Source: Desulfovibrio sp.
Lineage (GTDB): Bacteria; Desulfobacterota; Desulfovibrionia; Desulfovibrionales; Desulfovibrionaceae
DNA: 23,652 bases
Reading direction: 5' to 3'
Assembly: GCA_014804905.1 (NCBI GenBank)
Contig: JAAUYX010000019.1
Span: forward strand, 11,562 to 35,213
The first letter of the stretch is position 1, and every line of letters starts with the position of its first letter. A model generated the notes under the pieces. That model was not told the origin of the DNA. It ran no database searches and saw nothing but the letters and a program-made list of their open reading frames with translations. A program made the translations under genes and the position numbers. Of this stretch, positions 9,001 to 16,061 are shown piece by piece.

Positions 9001-9065
9001 TTGACAAGGGCGAGGATGTCCCTGTCCTGCTTGTCAAAATAAATGTCGCTCCAGTGTTCCGTCAC
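6042..9065 (-). CDS. Very large membrane protein of unknown function, downstream of hydG
   Basis: This encodes 1007 residues from a GTG at 9065 preceded by AAGGGGG. An upstream GTG at 9152 keeps the frame open but has no ribosome-binding site and adds a poorly ordered tail. The first roughly 640 residues look soluble and mostly helical, opening T-E-H-W-S-D-I-Y-F-D-K-Q-D. Near the junction there is a C-H-H motif and, about 20 residues later, C-R-I-C-K-H-G, a possible metal site. Hydrophobic segments follow: L-K-V-L-L-G-F-I-P-A-F-A-S-F-L, W-W-F-L-A-W-F-G-T-F-I-W-F-G, M-Y-T-G-I-S-V-L-L-L-E-V, F-T-V-L-N-I-V-N-G-F-Y-I, and F-Q-L-L-L-A-V-G-V. A roughly 170-residue soluble tail ends the protein. I recognise no enzyme motif. 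It starts 117 bases after hydG on the same strand and is probably co-transcribed; a functional link to hydrogenase maturation is possible but unproven. Confidence 0.85.
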   Translation of the reverse strand: MTEHWSDIYFDKQDRDILALVNHILDSRTGPSDNGLFDPNLHPHGIKELAATPVARMASAVINLLRNLEAGDAQARDRLLALEVLYDEVLNSAHSLLRRNTARVLMQIMKDMVRAHGDRLTQLKLAHDFRRTVQGTPRIVRHMLARYHLPEMPEEWNQIAFDDHVYDANTKGRKTPTHLIMDAWIKGIRDITIGYEYWVPPDAAREILRASEITGLTVRIGIEYQVPFYGHYARLFWIPRGFSSNEDFLEFLHNPKLTEIMKKGREVLAWKKARILHILNAWNGESRARLMADWGVDVPPLDQQEFLHFVGRGQPSLHHLSEYMHRHVLPAAQERAKSLATADAAANAAELAALETLSADIIADEWLNPETLPEVRDLLEPGLENVPELLRLSPQELVHELQELNPGYRLVLGLTDLRVEDVAEVLSDCHGAITHLEIFNMRAWLEGRLHDLEAIGELQRALNLGLGPRVKQMIRQMGRHLERVGDEVRAAKFKNILRNVPKLWEHYRHSPLKSRLGTSSGGRRSYGMGLVLKETLPPRALAELRRKPQQARPIPLCSPVEETETFRAPENPNFLQKLAAHLRRLPGCHHLGMERKSEWKTASEYCRICKHGNIANLGGLNQARQNNLLGHGPSGGPARLGPTYLNSSISNWLKVLLGFIPAFASFLYTQNWWFLAWFGTFIWFGITGVRNVVQMMFAANGFSRGTLIHWKDQVSISRICDSLMYTGISVLLLEVMVRVWLLQDGLGYSVENHPTLVFTVLNIVNGFYICAHNVFRGFPKEAAIGNFFRSGLAIPVSSFYDYLLFQLLLAVGVAQPELYLVPSAAVVSKMASDTVAAIIEGYADSQVNLRMRRWDYKSKIANVFACYTRLELLFPQEDALVMLARPGGLKGHGGSRGRELEKAFIINALDLMYFWYYQPRAQEAFRKMLVTMPDADRHVLARAQLVLTREREISQMLVDGLLGRNFSPPLAFFLSKHKQYLRLMSKLCRPQKLQRAHHAGLAHSAAA

Positions 9066-9182
9066 GCCGTGCCCCCTTGGCCGCCGCCATGCTGCAGAAA
9101 TCAGCGGCCCGGATTCGGCGGGGCGCGACGCTGACGCATGGCCGCGCGACACGCCCCGGGAGAAGTCGTTTCTGTCCCGCTG

Positions 9183-10580
9183 CTAGATGAATTCGTCCAT
9201 GCGCCCGGAGCGCACCTTCTGGAGCAGGCGCTCGGCCGCGCCGCGCTCATGCTCGGGGAGCTGCTCCAGCTTTTCGGCGATGACCTTTTCGCCCAGCTGG
9301 CGCGTATAGGGCGTGGCGTAATTGATGAGAAATTCCATAAAGCCCGCGATGGAATTGGGCCCGCACTGGGACTTGATGCTGCCGTTGCGCACAAGGGAAA
9401 TGAATTCCTGCCCGCTGCGGCCGAGGCGCGGACAGGCCGTGCAGAAGGAGGGCAGATGCCGGGCCTCCTCCAGCAGGAAGCGGACCACCTCGTCAAGGTG
9501 GCATTCCTCGCCGATGGGGAAGGGCGCCTTTTCGCCGGGCGCGTCGGTCCAGCTTTCATAGGGGTTGGCGACGCTGCCCGTGAGCAGTTGCGAACAGCCG
9601 ATATTGCACGCCTCGCGCCACACCCCGGCGGGCTCGCGCGTGGTGAGCAGGATACCGGTATAGGGAATGGCGAGCCTGGTGATGGCCACGGCGCGCAGGA
9701 ACTCGTCGTCGTTGAGGGCGTAGGGCGGCTGGAAATCACAGCCGGGCGCGGGGCGGACGCGGTGCAGGTTGACCGTGCGCGCGCCGGCGCCGTATTCCTG
9801 CGCGAGGTGCGCGGCGTGGGCGGCAAGGCCCAGCAGGTCGAACTCCCACGGGCCGAGCCCCAGCGCGAGCCCCAGGCCCACGTCGGGCATCCCCGATTCC
9901 AGCGCCACGCCGGGCCCCTGGAGGCGCCCGGCAAAGTCGCTCTTGGGACCGCCCGGATGGGCGTTGTGGTAGCTCTTTTCGTTGTAGGTTTCCTGATAGA
10001 TGTTGACCGTGCCCGCCTCGGTGCGCTTGAGCACCGCATATTCGTCGGGCGTGAGCACGCCGAGGTCAAAATTCACCCGGCGGATTTCGCCCATGCCGTC
10101 AAAGAGCCTGAGCAGGGCCTCCGTGGCCTCGGCCCAGTATTCCACATCGGATTCGGTGCTCTGGCCGCTCACGAGCACCACGCGCTTGTGGCCCTGGCGG
10201 ATGAGCTTGCGCGCGGCCTCGCGGATTTCAGACGGGTTCAGGCGCTTGCGCTGCACGGCGCCATTGCCCTTGCGGGAGGCGCAGTAGCGGCACTCGCTCG
10301 CACAGGTGTTGCTCACATGCAGGGGCGCGGTGAGCACGATGCGGTCGCCATAGACCTTCTGCTTCACGAGGTCTGCCGTGGCGAGGAGGAGGGTCAGGTC
10401 TTCCGGCTTCTTCACACGGAGCAGGGCCACGATCTCGTCCGGGCCGAGCGGCTCCAGCGCCAGGGACTTGTCGAGAATCTCGCGGACGACGGCGGTTTCG
10501 GGCGCGCTTTCACGGGCGAGCGCCGTTTCGATGGCGACGGGGTCCAGCCAGGTGGGAGCGGAAGCGGAAGTGCCGGGCAT
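9183..10580 (-). CDS. hydG: [FeFe]-hydrogenase maturase HydG (radical-SAM tyrosine lyase)
   Basis: This encodes 465 residues, the usual HydG length. ATG 10580 is chosen because AAGGA precedes it at seven bases; a TTG seven codons upstream has no site. The radical-SAM cysteines C93, C97 and C100 form Cx3Cx2C in the context S-N-T-C-A-S-E-C-R-Y-C-A-S-R. The C-terminal auxiliary cluster ligands are C380, C383 and C406 with exact Cx2Cx22C spacing, which separates HydG from the related thiazole enzyme ThiH. The family cleaves tyrosine to p-cresol and dehydroglycine and turns the latter into CO and CN- on the auxiliary cluster, producing the Fe(CO)2(CN) unit of the H-cluster. hydF lies 2 kb away on the other strand; hydE and the hydrogenase subunits are not in the window. 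Confidence 0.95.
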   Translation of the reverse strand: MPGTSASAPTWLDPVAIETALARESAPETAVVREILDKSLALEPLGPDEIVALLRVKKPEDLTLLLATADLVKQKVYGDRIVLTAPLHVSNTCASECRYCASRKGNGAVQRKRLNPSEIREAARKLIRQGHKRVVLVSGQSTESDVEYWAEATEALLRLFDGMGEIRRVNFDLGVLTPDEYAVLKRTEAGTVNIYQETYNEKSYHNAHPGGPKSDFAGRLQGPGVALESGMPDVGLGLALGLGPWEFDLLGLAAHAAHLAQEYGAGARTVNLHRVRPAPGCDFQPPYALNDDEFLRAVAITRLAIPYTGILLTTREPAGVWREACNIGCSQLLTGSVANPYESWTDAPGEKAPFPIGEECHLDEVVRFLLEEARHLPSFCTACPRLGRSGQEFISLVRNGSIKSQCGPNSIAGFMEFLINYATPYTRQLGEKVIAEKLEQLPEHERGAAERLLQKVRSGRMDEFI

Positions 10581-10713
10581 GAGTGCATCCTTGATGGGCA
10601 AAAGGTGAGCCCGCAGCCGGCGGCCGCGGAACAGGACGGATGTCTGGGTGGCGGAAATCTAGCATGGCGCGGAACAAAACACCAGCCTGAAAGGGTGTGT
10701 CCGCCGGGCTGTG

Positions 10714-11856
10714 TCAGCGCTGGCGGCCGCGCCGTTTTTTGGTCCTGGCCGGGGCGACGGGGGCCACGGGCTCGGGCGCAGGCGGCGTGAGGTCCGGCGG
10801 GTCCGGGATATGCGGCACATGGGCGGCGCTTCCCAGATGGCGCAAAAAGAATTCCGTCAGCGCGGCATCAAGGCGCCGGCTGATGCCTGCGCGGGTTTCC
10901 GCGCTTACGGAAAGACAAAGCTCCGGGAGCTCCGCGGCCACGGAGGGTGGGCATGGGGCCATGAGCGCGCCCGTATCCGCCTCGGGAAGCTCGAGCACCG
11001 TGGCCTTGAGGCCGGGGAGCCGCGCAATGGCACCGGCGTGGAGCTCGGCCCTGTCCACCTTTTCCGCCCCGGCCACCACCAAAAGGAGCGGCGGATAAAA
11101 ATGGCGGAAGGACGCCGCCCCGAAGAGCAGCCCATAGCCGGGCGCCACCGAGGCCACAGCCTTGATGCGCGGGTCCGCGAGGCTCTTTTTGAGCGGGAAG
11201 CCCGCGCAAATGGCGTCGATTTTGCCGCGCACCCAGGGGTCACAATAGGCGTCCCCACCTTTTGCCCTGGCGCAGTAGTCCGCCCAGGGGGCGCAATCCG
11301 GGAGCGCCCCGCCGAGAAGCAGGGCCGCGGAGCCGCCCGTGCCGAAGCCGAGCACGCCGATGCGGCCGGGGTCGATGCTCGCGGAAAGCTCCTTGTCGGC
11401 GAGGAGCACGTCGATGACGGCGGAGAGCTCCTTCACCCGGTTTTCCAGTTGCGCCCAGGTGAAGAGGTCGTCCATGTTGTGCATGCTGTCGCGCGCATGG
11501 GCCGGGGCGGCCACCACGAAGCCGCGGGCGGCGAGGCGCGCCGCCGTATCATGGTAGGAGAAGCGCGTGCCCGGCGTCGCGTGGGAAAGCAGGAGAAGCG
11601 GAAAGCGCCCCTCGGCCGGGCGCCCGTTGCGCGCGGCATAGATGGTCCAGGGAGAATAGCTGAGCTCGCGCGGCGCCCGCACGCCGGGATACCAGACATT
11701 GATGTCTAGGCGCAGGGAGGGATCGCCCGCAAGCTCGCCCAGCGTGCGGAAGGCGGGTTTGTAGGCCTCGGCGCCTCGCCCGTCGCCGGGCGCCAGAAGC
11801 AGCAGGAGCGCGGACAGGGCGCAGAGCCAGGCCCGCAGCCGGTGGGAGATGCACAT
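10714..11856 (-). CDS. Exported alpha/beta-hydrolase-fold protein, catalytic residues replaced
   Basis: This encodes 380 residues from ATG 11856; an in-frame TTG 36 bases upstream lacks a ribosome-binding site. Residues 1-30 are a signal peptide ending G-R-G-A-E-A. The fold resembles predicted dienelactone hydrolases of the COG4188 / PAF-acetylhydrolase-like group: F-P-L-L-L-L-S-H-A-T-P-G at 85-96, R-G-F-V-V-A-A-P at 111-118, and R-I-G-V-L-G at 165-170. At the nucleophile elbow the usual G-H-S-F-G-G is G-F-G-T-G-G (170-175), so Gly172 replaces Ser. Where the family has A-x-H-x-x-F-L near P-C, this protein has A-D-T-G-A-L-M-A-P-C, so Thr295 replaces His. The tail after about 345 is Pro-rich and then Lys/Arg-rich. 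It is probably a binding protein or a pseudoenzyme, sited upstream of hydG on the same strand. Confidence 0.82.
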   Translation of the reverse strand: MCISHRLRAWLCALSALLLLLAPGDGRGAEAYKPAFRTLGELAGDPSLRLDINVWYPGVRAPRELSYSPWTIYAARNGRPAEGRFPLLLLSHATPGTRFSYHDTAARLAARGFVVAAPAHARDSMHNMDDLFTWAQLENRVKELSAVIDVLLADKELSASIDPGRIGVLGFGTGGSAALLLGGALPDCAPWADYCARAKGGDAYCDPWVRGKIDAICAGFPLKKSLADPRIKAVASVAPGYGLLFGAASFRHFYPPLLLVVAGAEKVDRAELHAGAIARLPGLKATVLELPEADTGALMAPCPPSVAAELPELCLSVSAETRAGISRRLDAALTEFFLRHLGSAAHVPHIPDPPDLTPPAPEPVAPVAPARTKKRRGRQR

Positions 11857-11864
11857 GCGGCCTG

Positions 11865-11893
11865 TTGTGCCACAGCCGTGCCTGGGGTACAAG
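11865..11893 (+). promoter_or_regulatory. Possible promoter for the dedA-hydF unit
   Basis: TTGTGC (11865-11870) and TACAAG (11888-11893) are 17 bases apart in the divergent spacer, about 80 bases before the dedA start. Matches to consensus are only moderate. Confidence 0.3.
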
Positions 11894-11970
11894 GGGCAAG
11901 TGGGCTTGCGGCGCCCCCGCCCGTGGGCGGAGCGGCCTTGCGCGGCACAGGCCCGAAGCAGGAGTTTTTA

Positions 11971-12651
11971 ATGGAAACCTTGAGCTTTTTCCTGGATTTC
12001 GTACTCCATATCGACGTCCACCTCTTCGAGCTGGTGGAGCAGTACGGCATGTGGATTTACGGCATCCTGTTCGTCATCGTCTTTTGCGAGACGGGCCTTG
12101 TGGTCACGCCCTTCCTTCCGGGGGATTCCCTGCTGTTCGCCTCCGGCGTGGTGGCAGGGGCGGGCCTCATGGGCTATCCCGAAATCATGCTGGTCCTCCT
12201 CGCCGCAGGCATCAGCGGCGACGCCGTGAACTACTGCATCGGCCGCCATGTGGGACCGCCCATCTTTGCGCGCGACACGCGGTTCATCAAGAAGGAATAC
12301 CTGCTCAAGGCGCACCATTTTTATGAGCGCCACGGCGGCAAGGCCATCGTGCTCGCGCGCTTCATCCCCATCGTGCGCACCTTCGCGCCCTTTGTGGCGG
12401 GTATCGCGCTCATGAATCCGGCGGTCTTTTTCTTCTACAACATCATCGGCTGCCTGCTCTGGGTGGGAGCGCTCGTCTCCGCCGGCTTCTTCCTCGGCAA
12501 CCTCGCCTGGGTGCGCGAGAATTTCAGCCTCATCGTCTATGCCATCATCGTTATTTCCGTGCTCCCGGTCTGCATCGAGCTCGTCCGCGGCTGGCTCGGG
12601 CGCGGCAAGGAGGCCGCCAGGACGCAGGGGGAGGGCCATGAAGGCCGCTGA
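11971..12651 (+). CDS. dedA: DedA-family inner-membrane protein
   Basis: This encodes 226 residues, near the 219 of E. coli DedA. ATG 11971 follows GGAG at seven bases. The protein has the family motifs: F-C-E-T-G-L-V-V-T-P-F-L-P-G-D at 38-52 (acidic Glu40 and Asp52 in a re-entrant loop) and A-R-F-I-P-I-V-R-T-F-A-P-F-V-A-G at 129-144 (Arg130 and Arg136). Four to five hydrophobic stretches follow the standard layout, and the C-terminus is cytoplasmic and basic. Members of the DedA superfamily have been linked to undecaprenyl-phosphate or phospholipid translocation and to proton-motive-force maintenance; the substrate of this one cannot be read from sequence. Its last 14 bases overlap the start of hydF, so the two are translationally linked. 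Confidence 0.92.
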   Translation: METLSFFLDFVLHIDVHLFELVEQYGMWIYGILFVIVFCETGLVVTPFLPGDSLLFASGVVAGAGLMGYPEIMLVLLAAGISGDAVNYCIGRHVGPPIFARDTRFIKKEYLLKAHHFYERHGGKAIVLARFIPIVRTFAPFVAGIALMNPAVFFFYNIIGCLLWVGALVSAGFFLGNLAWVRENFSLIVYAIIVISVLPVCIELVRGWLGRGKEAARTQGEGHEGR

Positions 12652-13897
12652 AGGCGGAGAGCCGCAGGAAGGCCGGGGCGCGCCGAGAGGCCTTAGGCCG
12701 CACATCGCCCTCGTGGGGCGGCGCAACGCGGGGAAATCCGCCCTGCTTAACGCCCTGGCCGGGCAGGCGGTCTCCATCGTGTCGGAAACGCCGGGAACCA
12801 CCACCGACCCCGTGGCCAAAACCATGGAGCTCTCGCCGCTGGGACCGGTCGTCCTGCTGGATACGGCGGGTATTGACGACGAGGGCGCGCTCGGCGAACA
12901 GCGGGTGGAGCGGACAAAGAACGCCTTGCGCGGCGTGGATGCGGCGCTGCTCGTGACCGACGCGGACCAGTGGGACGCGCCGGAGCGCGAGCTTGCGGCG
13001 CTGCTCGAAGAGCGGCATATCCCCTTTGTGGTCGTCCGCAACAAGGCGGACCTTGCTCCCGCACAGCTGCCGGAGGGGGAAGGGCCGCTCCGTGTTTCCG
13101 CCCTCAGGGGGGAAGGCGTCGGCGCGGTGGTGGCGGCGCTTGCCCGCATCCTGCCCGAGGCCGCGCTTGAGCAGCCGCCACTGCTGGCCGGCCTTTTACC
13201 GGAGGGCGGGCTCGCCGTACTGGTCGTCCCGCTGGATTCCGGCGCGCCCAAGGGGCGTCTCATCCAGCCGCAGGTCCAGACCATCCGGGATTGCCTCGAC
13301 GGCCGCGCAAGCTGCCTTGTGACAACGCCCGGGGAATATGCGGCCATGCTGGAGCGGCTGGCCGCAGCGCCTGACCTCGTCATCTGCGATTCGCAGGTGG
13401 TGCGCGAGACCGTGGCGGCAACGCCCTCCGATGTGCCGCTGACCACCTTTTCCATCCTCATGGCGCGCCTCAAGGGCGACCTCGCCGTTCTGGCCGCAGG
13501 CGCGGCGGCTCTGGAGGGGCTGGCGCCGGGGGATACCGTGGTTATCCAGGAAGGCTGCTCCCACCACCCGCAGGCGGACGACATCGGCCGCGTCAAGCTG
13601 CCGCGGCTGTTGCGCGCGCTGGCCGGGGGCGACGTGAACGTGGTCATGGCCGCGGGCACGGCGTTTTTTGCCTATCCTGCGGAGGCGCGGGCCGTCATCC
13701 ACTGCGGCGGCTGCGTCATCACACGCCGCCAGATGCTGGAGCGCATGGCCGAGGCCCGCGCGCGGGCACTACCCATGACCAATTACGGCGTGGCCCTCTC
13801 CCTGGGGCAGGGCGTACTCGAGCGGGCGCTTTCGCCCTTTCCCGAGGCGCTCGCCGCCTACCGGGCCGCGCGGGAAGCGCAGGAGCGCCCGCGCTGA
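12638..13897 (+). CDS. hydF: [FeFe]-hydrogenase maturation GTPase HydF
   Basis: This encodes 419 residues from ATG 12638, preceded by GGGGGAGGG and lying inside the end of dedA. The N-terminal GTPase domain has the P-loop G-R-R-N-A-G-K-S (27-34), a T-T-T-D-P switch (54-58), D-T-A-G (75-78), N-K-A-D (135-138) and S-A (154-155). The C-terminal cluster domain has C-S-H (307-309) and H-C-G-G-C (355-359), with 45 residues between the two histidines. This is the CxHx(44-53)HCxxC pattern that defines HydF. HydF is the scaffold on which the 2Fe subcluster is completed before transfer to apo-hydrogenase, and its GTPase activity is thought to regulate partner exchange. All expected motifs are intact. 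The dedA pairing is unusual and may be only positional. Confidence 0.96.
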   Translation: MKAAEGGEPQEGRGAPRGLRPHIALVGRRNAGKSALLNALAGQAVSIVSETPGTTTDPVAKTMELSPLGPVVLLDTAGIDDEGALGEQRVERTKNALRGVDAALLVTDADQWDAPERELAALLEERHIPFVVVRNKADLAPAQLPEGEGPLRVSALRGEGVGAVVAALARILPEAALEQPPLLAGLLPEGGLAVLVVPLDSGAPKGRLIQPQVQTIRDCLDGRASCLVTTPGEYAAMLERLAAAPDLVICDSQVVRETVAATPSDVPLTTFSILMARLKGDLAVLAAGAAALEGLAPGDTVVIQEGCSHHPQADDIGRVKLPRLLRALAGGDVNVVMAAGTAFFAYPAEARAVIHCGGCVITRRQMLERMAEARARALPMTNYGVALSLGQGVLERALSPFPEALAAYRAAREAQERPR

Positions 13898-13983
13898 TGC
13901 CCGGCGCTTGCCAGCGCCGCCGCCAGCGGCTATGAAAAGCGGAGACTGACGCCAAGCCCGTCCCCCAGCGAGAGGAGAAGCGC

Positions 13984-15036
13984 GTGAACATCGTGTGCCC
14001 GCAGTGCGGTTTCAGCCGTCGTTTGCCGGAAGACCGCCTGCCCGGTGAAGTGGTCATCGCCACCTGCCCCCAATGCGCGTGCCGCTTCCGTTTCTCCGTG
14101 AGGGACGGCGTATTGGGCGTCCTTCCCCCGCGCGGGGAGGACGCACCCCATGCGGCCGGGGCTCCGGCACAGAGGCACGCCGCCACTCCCCTGAAGGATA
14201 CGGACCTGCCGCCCGGTGCGGTCATTCCCGGCAGGGATGAGGACGCGCCGCCCACCATCGCGGCGCGGGACGGCCAGGTGAACGCGCACACTCAGCAGGC
14301 GCAGCCCGAGGAAGAGGAGGACATCCGGGAGACGGCGCGCCGCGCCTATGAGAGGGAGGCCGCCCGTTTCGCCGGCCCGGAAGCGGAGGCGGATGCGGCC
14401 GCTGCTCCGGAACTGCAGTGGGACGTCAACCCCTGGGATGCAGCCCCGGCCAATGGCGGCTGGCTCCAGGCCTTTTACCAGACGGTCCTGAGGGTCATGT
14501 TCGCCGCGCCGCGCTTTTTCGCCGGGCTTCGGCCCCACGCGCGGCAGTTGCGGCCGCTCGGCTTCTATCTCGTCATCTGCGTCATCCAGACCGTTGTGGA
14601 GCGCTTCTGGGGCTCCATGATCATTTCGGCGCTCACGCCCTCGGCCGCCACGGACCCGCAGCTGGAAAGGCTGCTCGAACTGCTCGCACCCAAGAGCGAC
14701 CTCGCCCTGAGCCTGCTTTTGCGCTGCGGCCTCCTCGTGCTCCAGCTCTATGTGTTCGCGGCGCTCATGTTCCTGGCCTACCGCCTCGTGGCACGGGAGC
14801 GCACGAGCTTCTCGCTGGTCTTTCAGGTGATGGCCTACAGCTCGGCGCCGGCGCTTCTCTGCATCGTGCCCGCCCTGGGCTCGCTGGCGGGGATGATTTG
14901 GGGGCTCGCCTGCCTCGCCGTGGGCTGCCGGGCGGCGCTTCGCCTCAACTGGCCCCAGACGCTGTTCGGCTTTGTGCCGCTCATTCTCGCCTTCGGGCCC
15001 CTGCTGCTTCAGGCAATGACAGCGGTTCAGGGCTGA
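13984..15036 (+). CDS. Zinc-ribbon plus Yip1-like membrane protein
   Basis: This encodes 350 residues starting at GTG 13984, preceded by GAGAGGAG. Residues 5-31 form an MJ0042-type zinc ribbon (C5, C8, C28, C31 in I-V-C-P-Q-C and A-T-C-P-Q-C). A hydrophilic, acidic linker runs to about residue 155 (E-E-E-E-D-I-R-E-T). The rest is membrane-embedded, with five hydrophobic stretches including F-Y-L-V-I-C-V-I-Q-T-V-V, L-L-L-R-C-G-L-L-V-L-Q-L-Y-V-F, and A-L-L-C-I-V-P-A-L-G-S-L-A-G-M-I-W. The spacing and the P-A-L-G-S-L-A-G-M-I-W-G-L pattern match the Yip1 domain. Proteins of this layout are common in deltaproteobacteria with unknown function. It follows hydF by 86 bases on the same strand and may share its transcript. 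Confidence 0.83.
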   Translation: MNIVCPQCGFSRRLPEDRLPGEVVIATCPQCACRFRFSVRDGVLGVLPPRGEDAPHAAGAPAQRHAATPLKDTDLPPGAVIPGRDEDAPPTIAARDGQVNAHTQQAQPEEEEDIRETARRAYEREAARFAGPEAEADAAAAPELQWDVNPWDAAPANGGWLQAFYQTVLRVMFAAPRFFAGLRPHARQLRPLGFYLVICVIQTVVERFWGSMIISALTPSAATDPQLERLLELLAPKSDLALSLLLRCGLLVLQLYVFAALMFLAYRLVARERTSFSLVFQVMAYSSAPALLCIVPALGSLAGMIWGLACLAVGCRAALRLNWPQTLFGFVPLILAFGPLLLQAMTAVQG

Positions 15037-15215
15037 GGGCAGCGGCAGCCCGGATTTCACCGGGCAGCTGGCATGGATTTCGCATTTTCCCCGGTATCCG
15101 GGCTTCCGGCGGCGCCCATGTGCGCGCCGCGCCCCGGCCACGGCGCCAACCCGAGCGGCTCATGCGCGGGAAGGCGGAATGAAGGCGGGCGGACCTGTCC
15201 GCAGGGAGAACTGTC

Positions 15216-16004
15216 ATGACTTCGACGCCAAACACCCCGTGCCTTGTCGCTTTTGGGGGCAGCCGGGCCCTGACTTTCGCGCGGGTGCTTTTCCTCCCGC
15301 TCCTCGTGCTGATGCTGGGCGCGGGCGTTTCGGGCTGCGCCAAATCCCCGGACGACAGCCGTTCCGCCACCACCCTCACCGGGGACCTCAGCACCCCCAT
15401 CCAGATTCAGACGGACAACTTTGTGCGCCGCCAGCCGCCCGTGGCCTATGTTTCGCCCACCGCACCGCTGGGACACAAGCCGACGGCGCTCTTCGTGCCC
15501 CTTCGCATGGTGCAGCAGACCACCAATGCCGTCACCTTCAGCGACCTGCTTTCACGGCAAATCTGGCAGGTCTGGCTCTCGCTCGGGGCTTTCCAGACGC
15601 TCGAATACGCGCCCTGGGCGGGCCCCTTCGAGCGCGAGCGCGCGCTGGCCATCGCGCGGCAGCAGGGGGCCGAGCTTTTGGTGGGCGGCTACATCAACCA
15701 TTTCATGGACGGGGGATCGGGCGGCGAGAGCTCGGTCTCGCTCTCCATGGAAGTCTATGACGTAAAGACCGGGACCCTGCTCTGGTCGCTCGCCGAGGGC
15801 GGCAGCATGGAAGCCCGCAAGACGCACGACTTCTACCTGTTCTCCATTACAGAGCGCAACCCCGCGGACCCGTCGGGGCTCATCACCCGCAGCCTCGCTT
15901 GGGATATGGGGCGGCTCATTCTCGGCTGGGTCGACCCCACGGCCGTGCAGGCGCAGGGCGACATCTCGTTGTGGGACAAGATCACGGGCAACGAGGCCTT
16001 CTAG
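15216..16004 (+). CDS. Lipoprotein with CsgG/LpoB-like fold features
   Basis: This encodes 262 residues from ATG 15216 after AGGGAG. The signal sequence is long (hydrophobic core at 24-38) and ends in the lipobox V-S-G-C with Cys41. The mature protein begins with a polar tail. It then shows a pattern typical of periplasmic CsgG/LpoB/TolB-N-like domains: L-F-V-P-L at about 92-96, a helix leading into G-A-F-Q-T-L-E-Y, A-I-A-R-Q-Q-G-A-E-L-L-V-G-G-Y-I, then a strand pair ending T-G-T-L-L-W-S. This pattern supports an envelope-assembly or regulator-type lipoprotein. The exact family is not determined. It lies 179 bases after the Yip1-like gene; that spacer contains only small GC-rich hairpins. Confidence 0.83.
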   Translation: MTSTPNTPCLVAFGGSRALTFARVLFLPLLVLMLGAGVSGCAKSPDDSRSATTLTGDLSTPIQIQTDNFVRRQPPVAYVSPTAPLGHKPTALFVPLRMVQQTTNAVTFSDLLSRQIWQVWLSLGAFQTLEYAPWAGPFERERALAIARQQGAELLVGGYINHFMDGGSGGESSVSLSMEVYDVKTGTLLWSLAEGGSMEARKTHDFYLFSITERNPADPSGLITRSLAWDMGRLILGWVDPTAVQAQGDISLWDKITGNEAF

Positions 16005-16019
16005 AAAAGGCCCGGCGAG

Positions 16020-16046
16020 GCCGGCAGGTGCGGTGCGGCTGCCGGC
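16020..16046. terminator. Hairpin between convergent genes, possible terminator
   Basis: An 8-bp perfect stem (16020-16027 with 16039-16046) encloses an 11-base loop. It sits between the lipoprotein stop and the stop of the minus-strand Lar-like gene. No U-tract follows on either strand, so termination is only probable. Confidence 0.4.
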
Positions 16047-16061
16047 AAAAGGGAGGGGGCT

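Noticed and set aside
7173..10790. Two long plus-strand frames opposite hydG and the 1007-residue gene
   Set aside because: They are shadows of the minus-strand genes: His/Arg/Gly-rich, no recognisable domain, and hydG on the other strand is unambiguous.
11968..13659. Long minus-strand frame opposite dedA and hydF
   Set aside because: The Ser/Arg/Pro-rich translation with no motifs is a mirror of the real plus-strand genes.
15048..15065. 6-bp GC-rich hairpin after the Yip1-like gene as a terminator
   Set aside because: Short stem, no U-tract, and such hairpins occur by chance in DNA of this composition.
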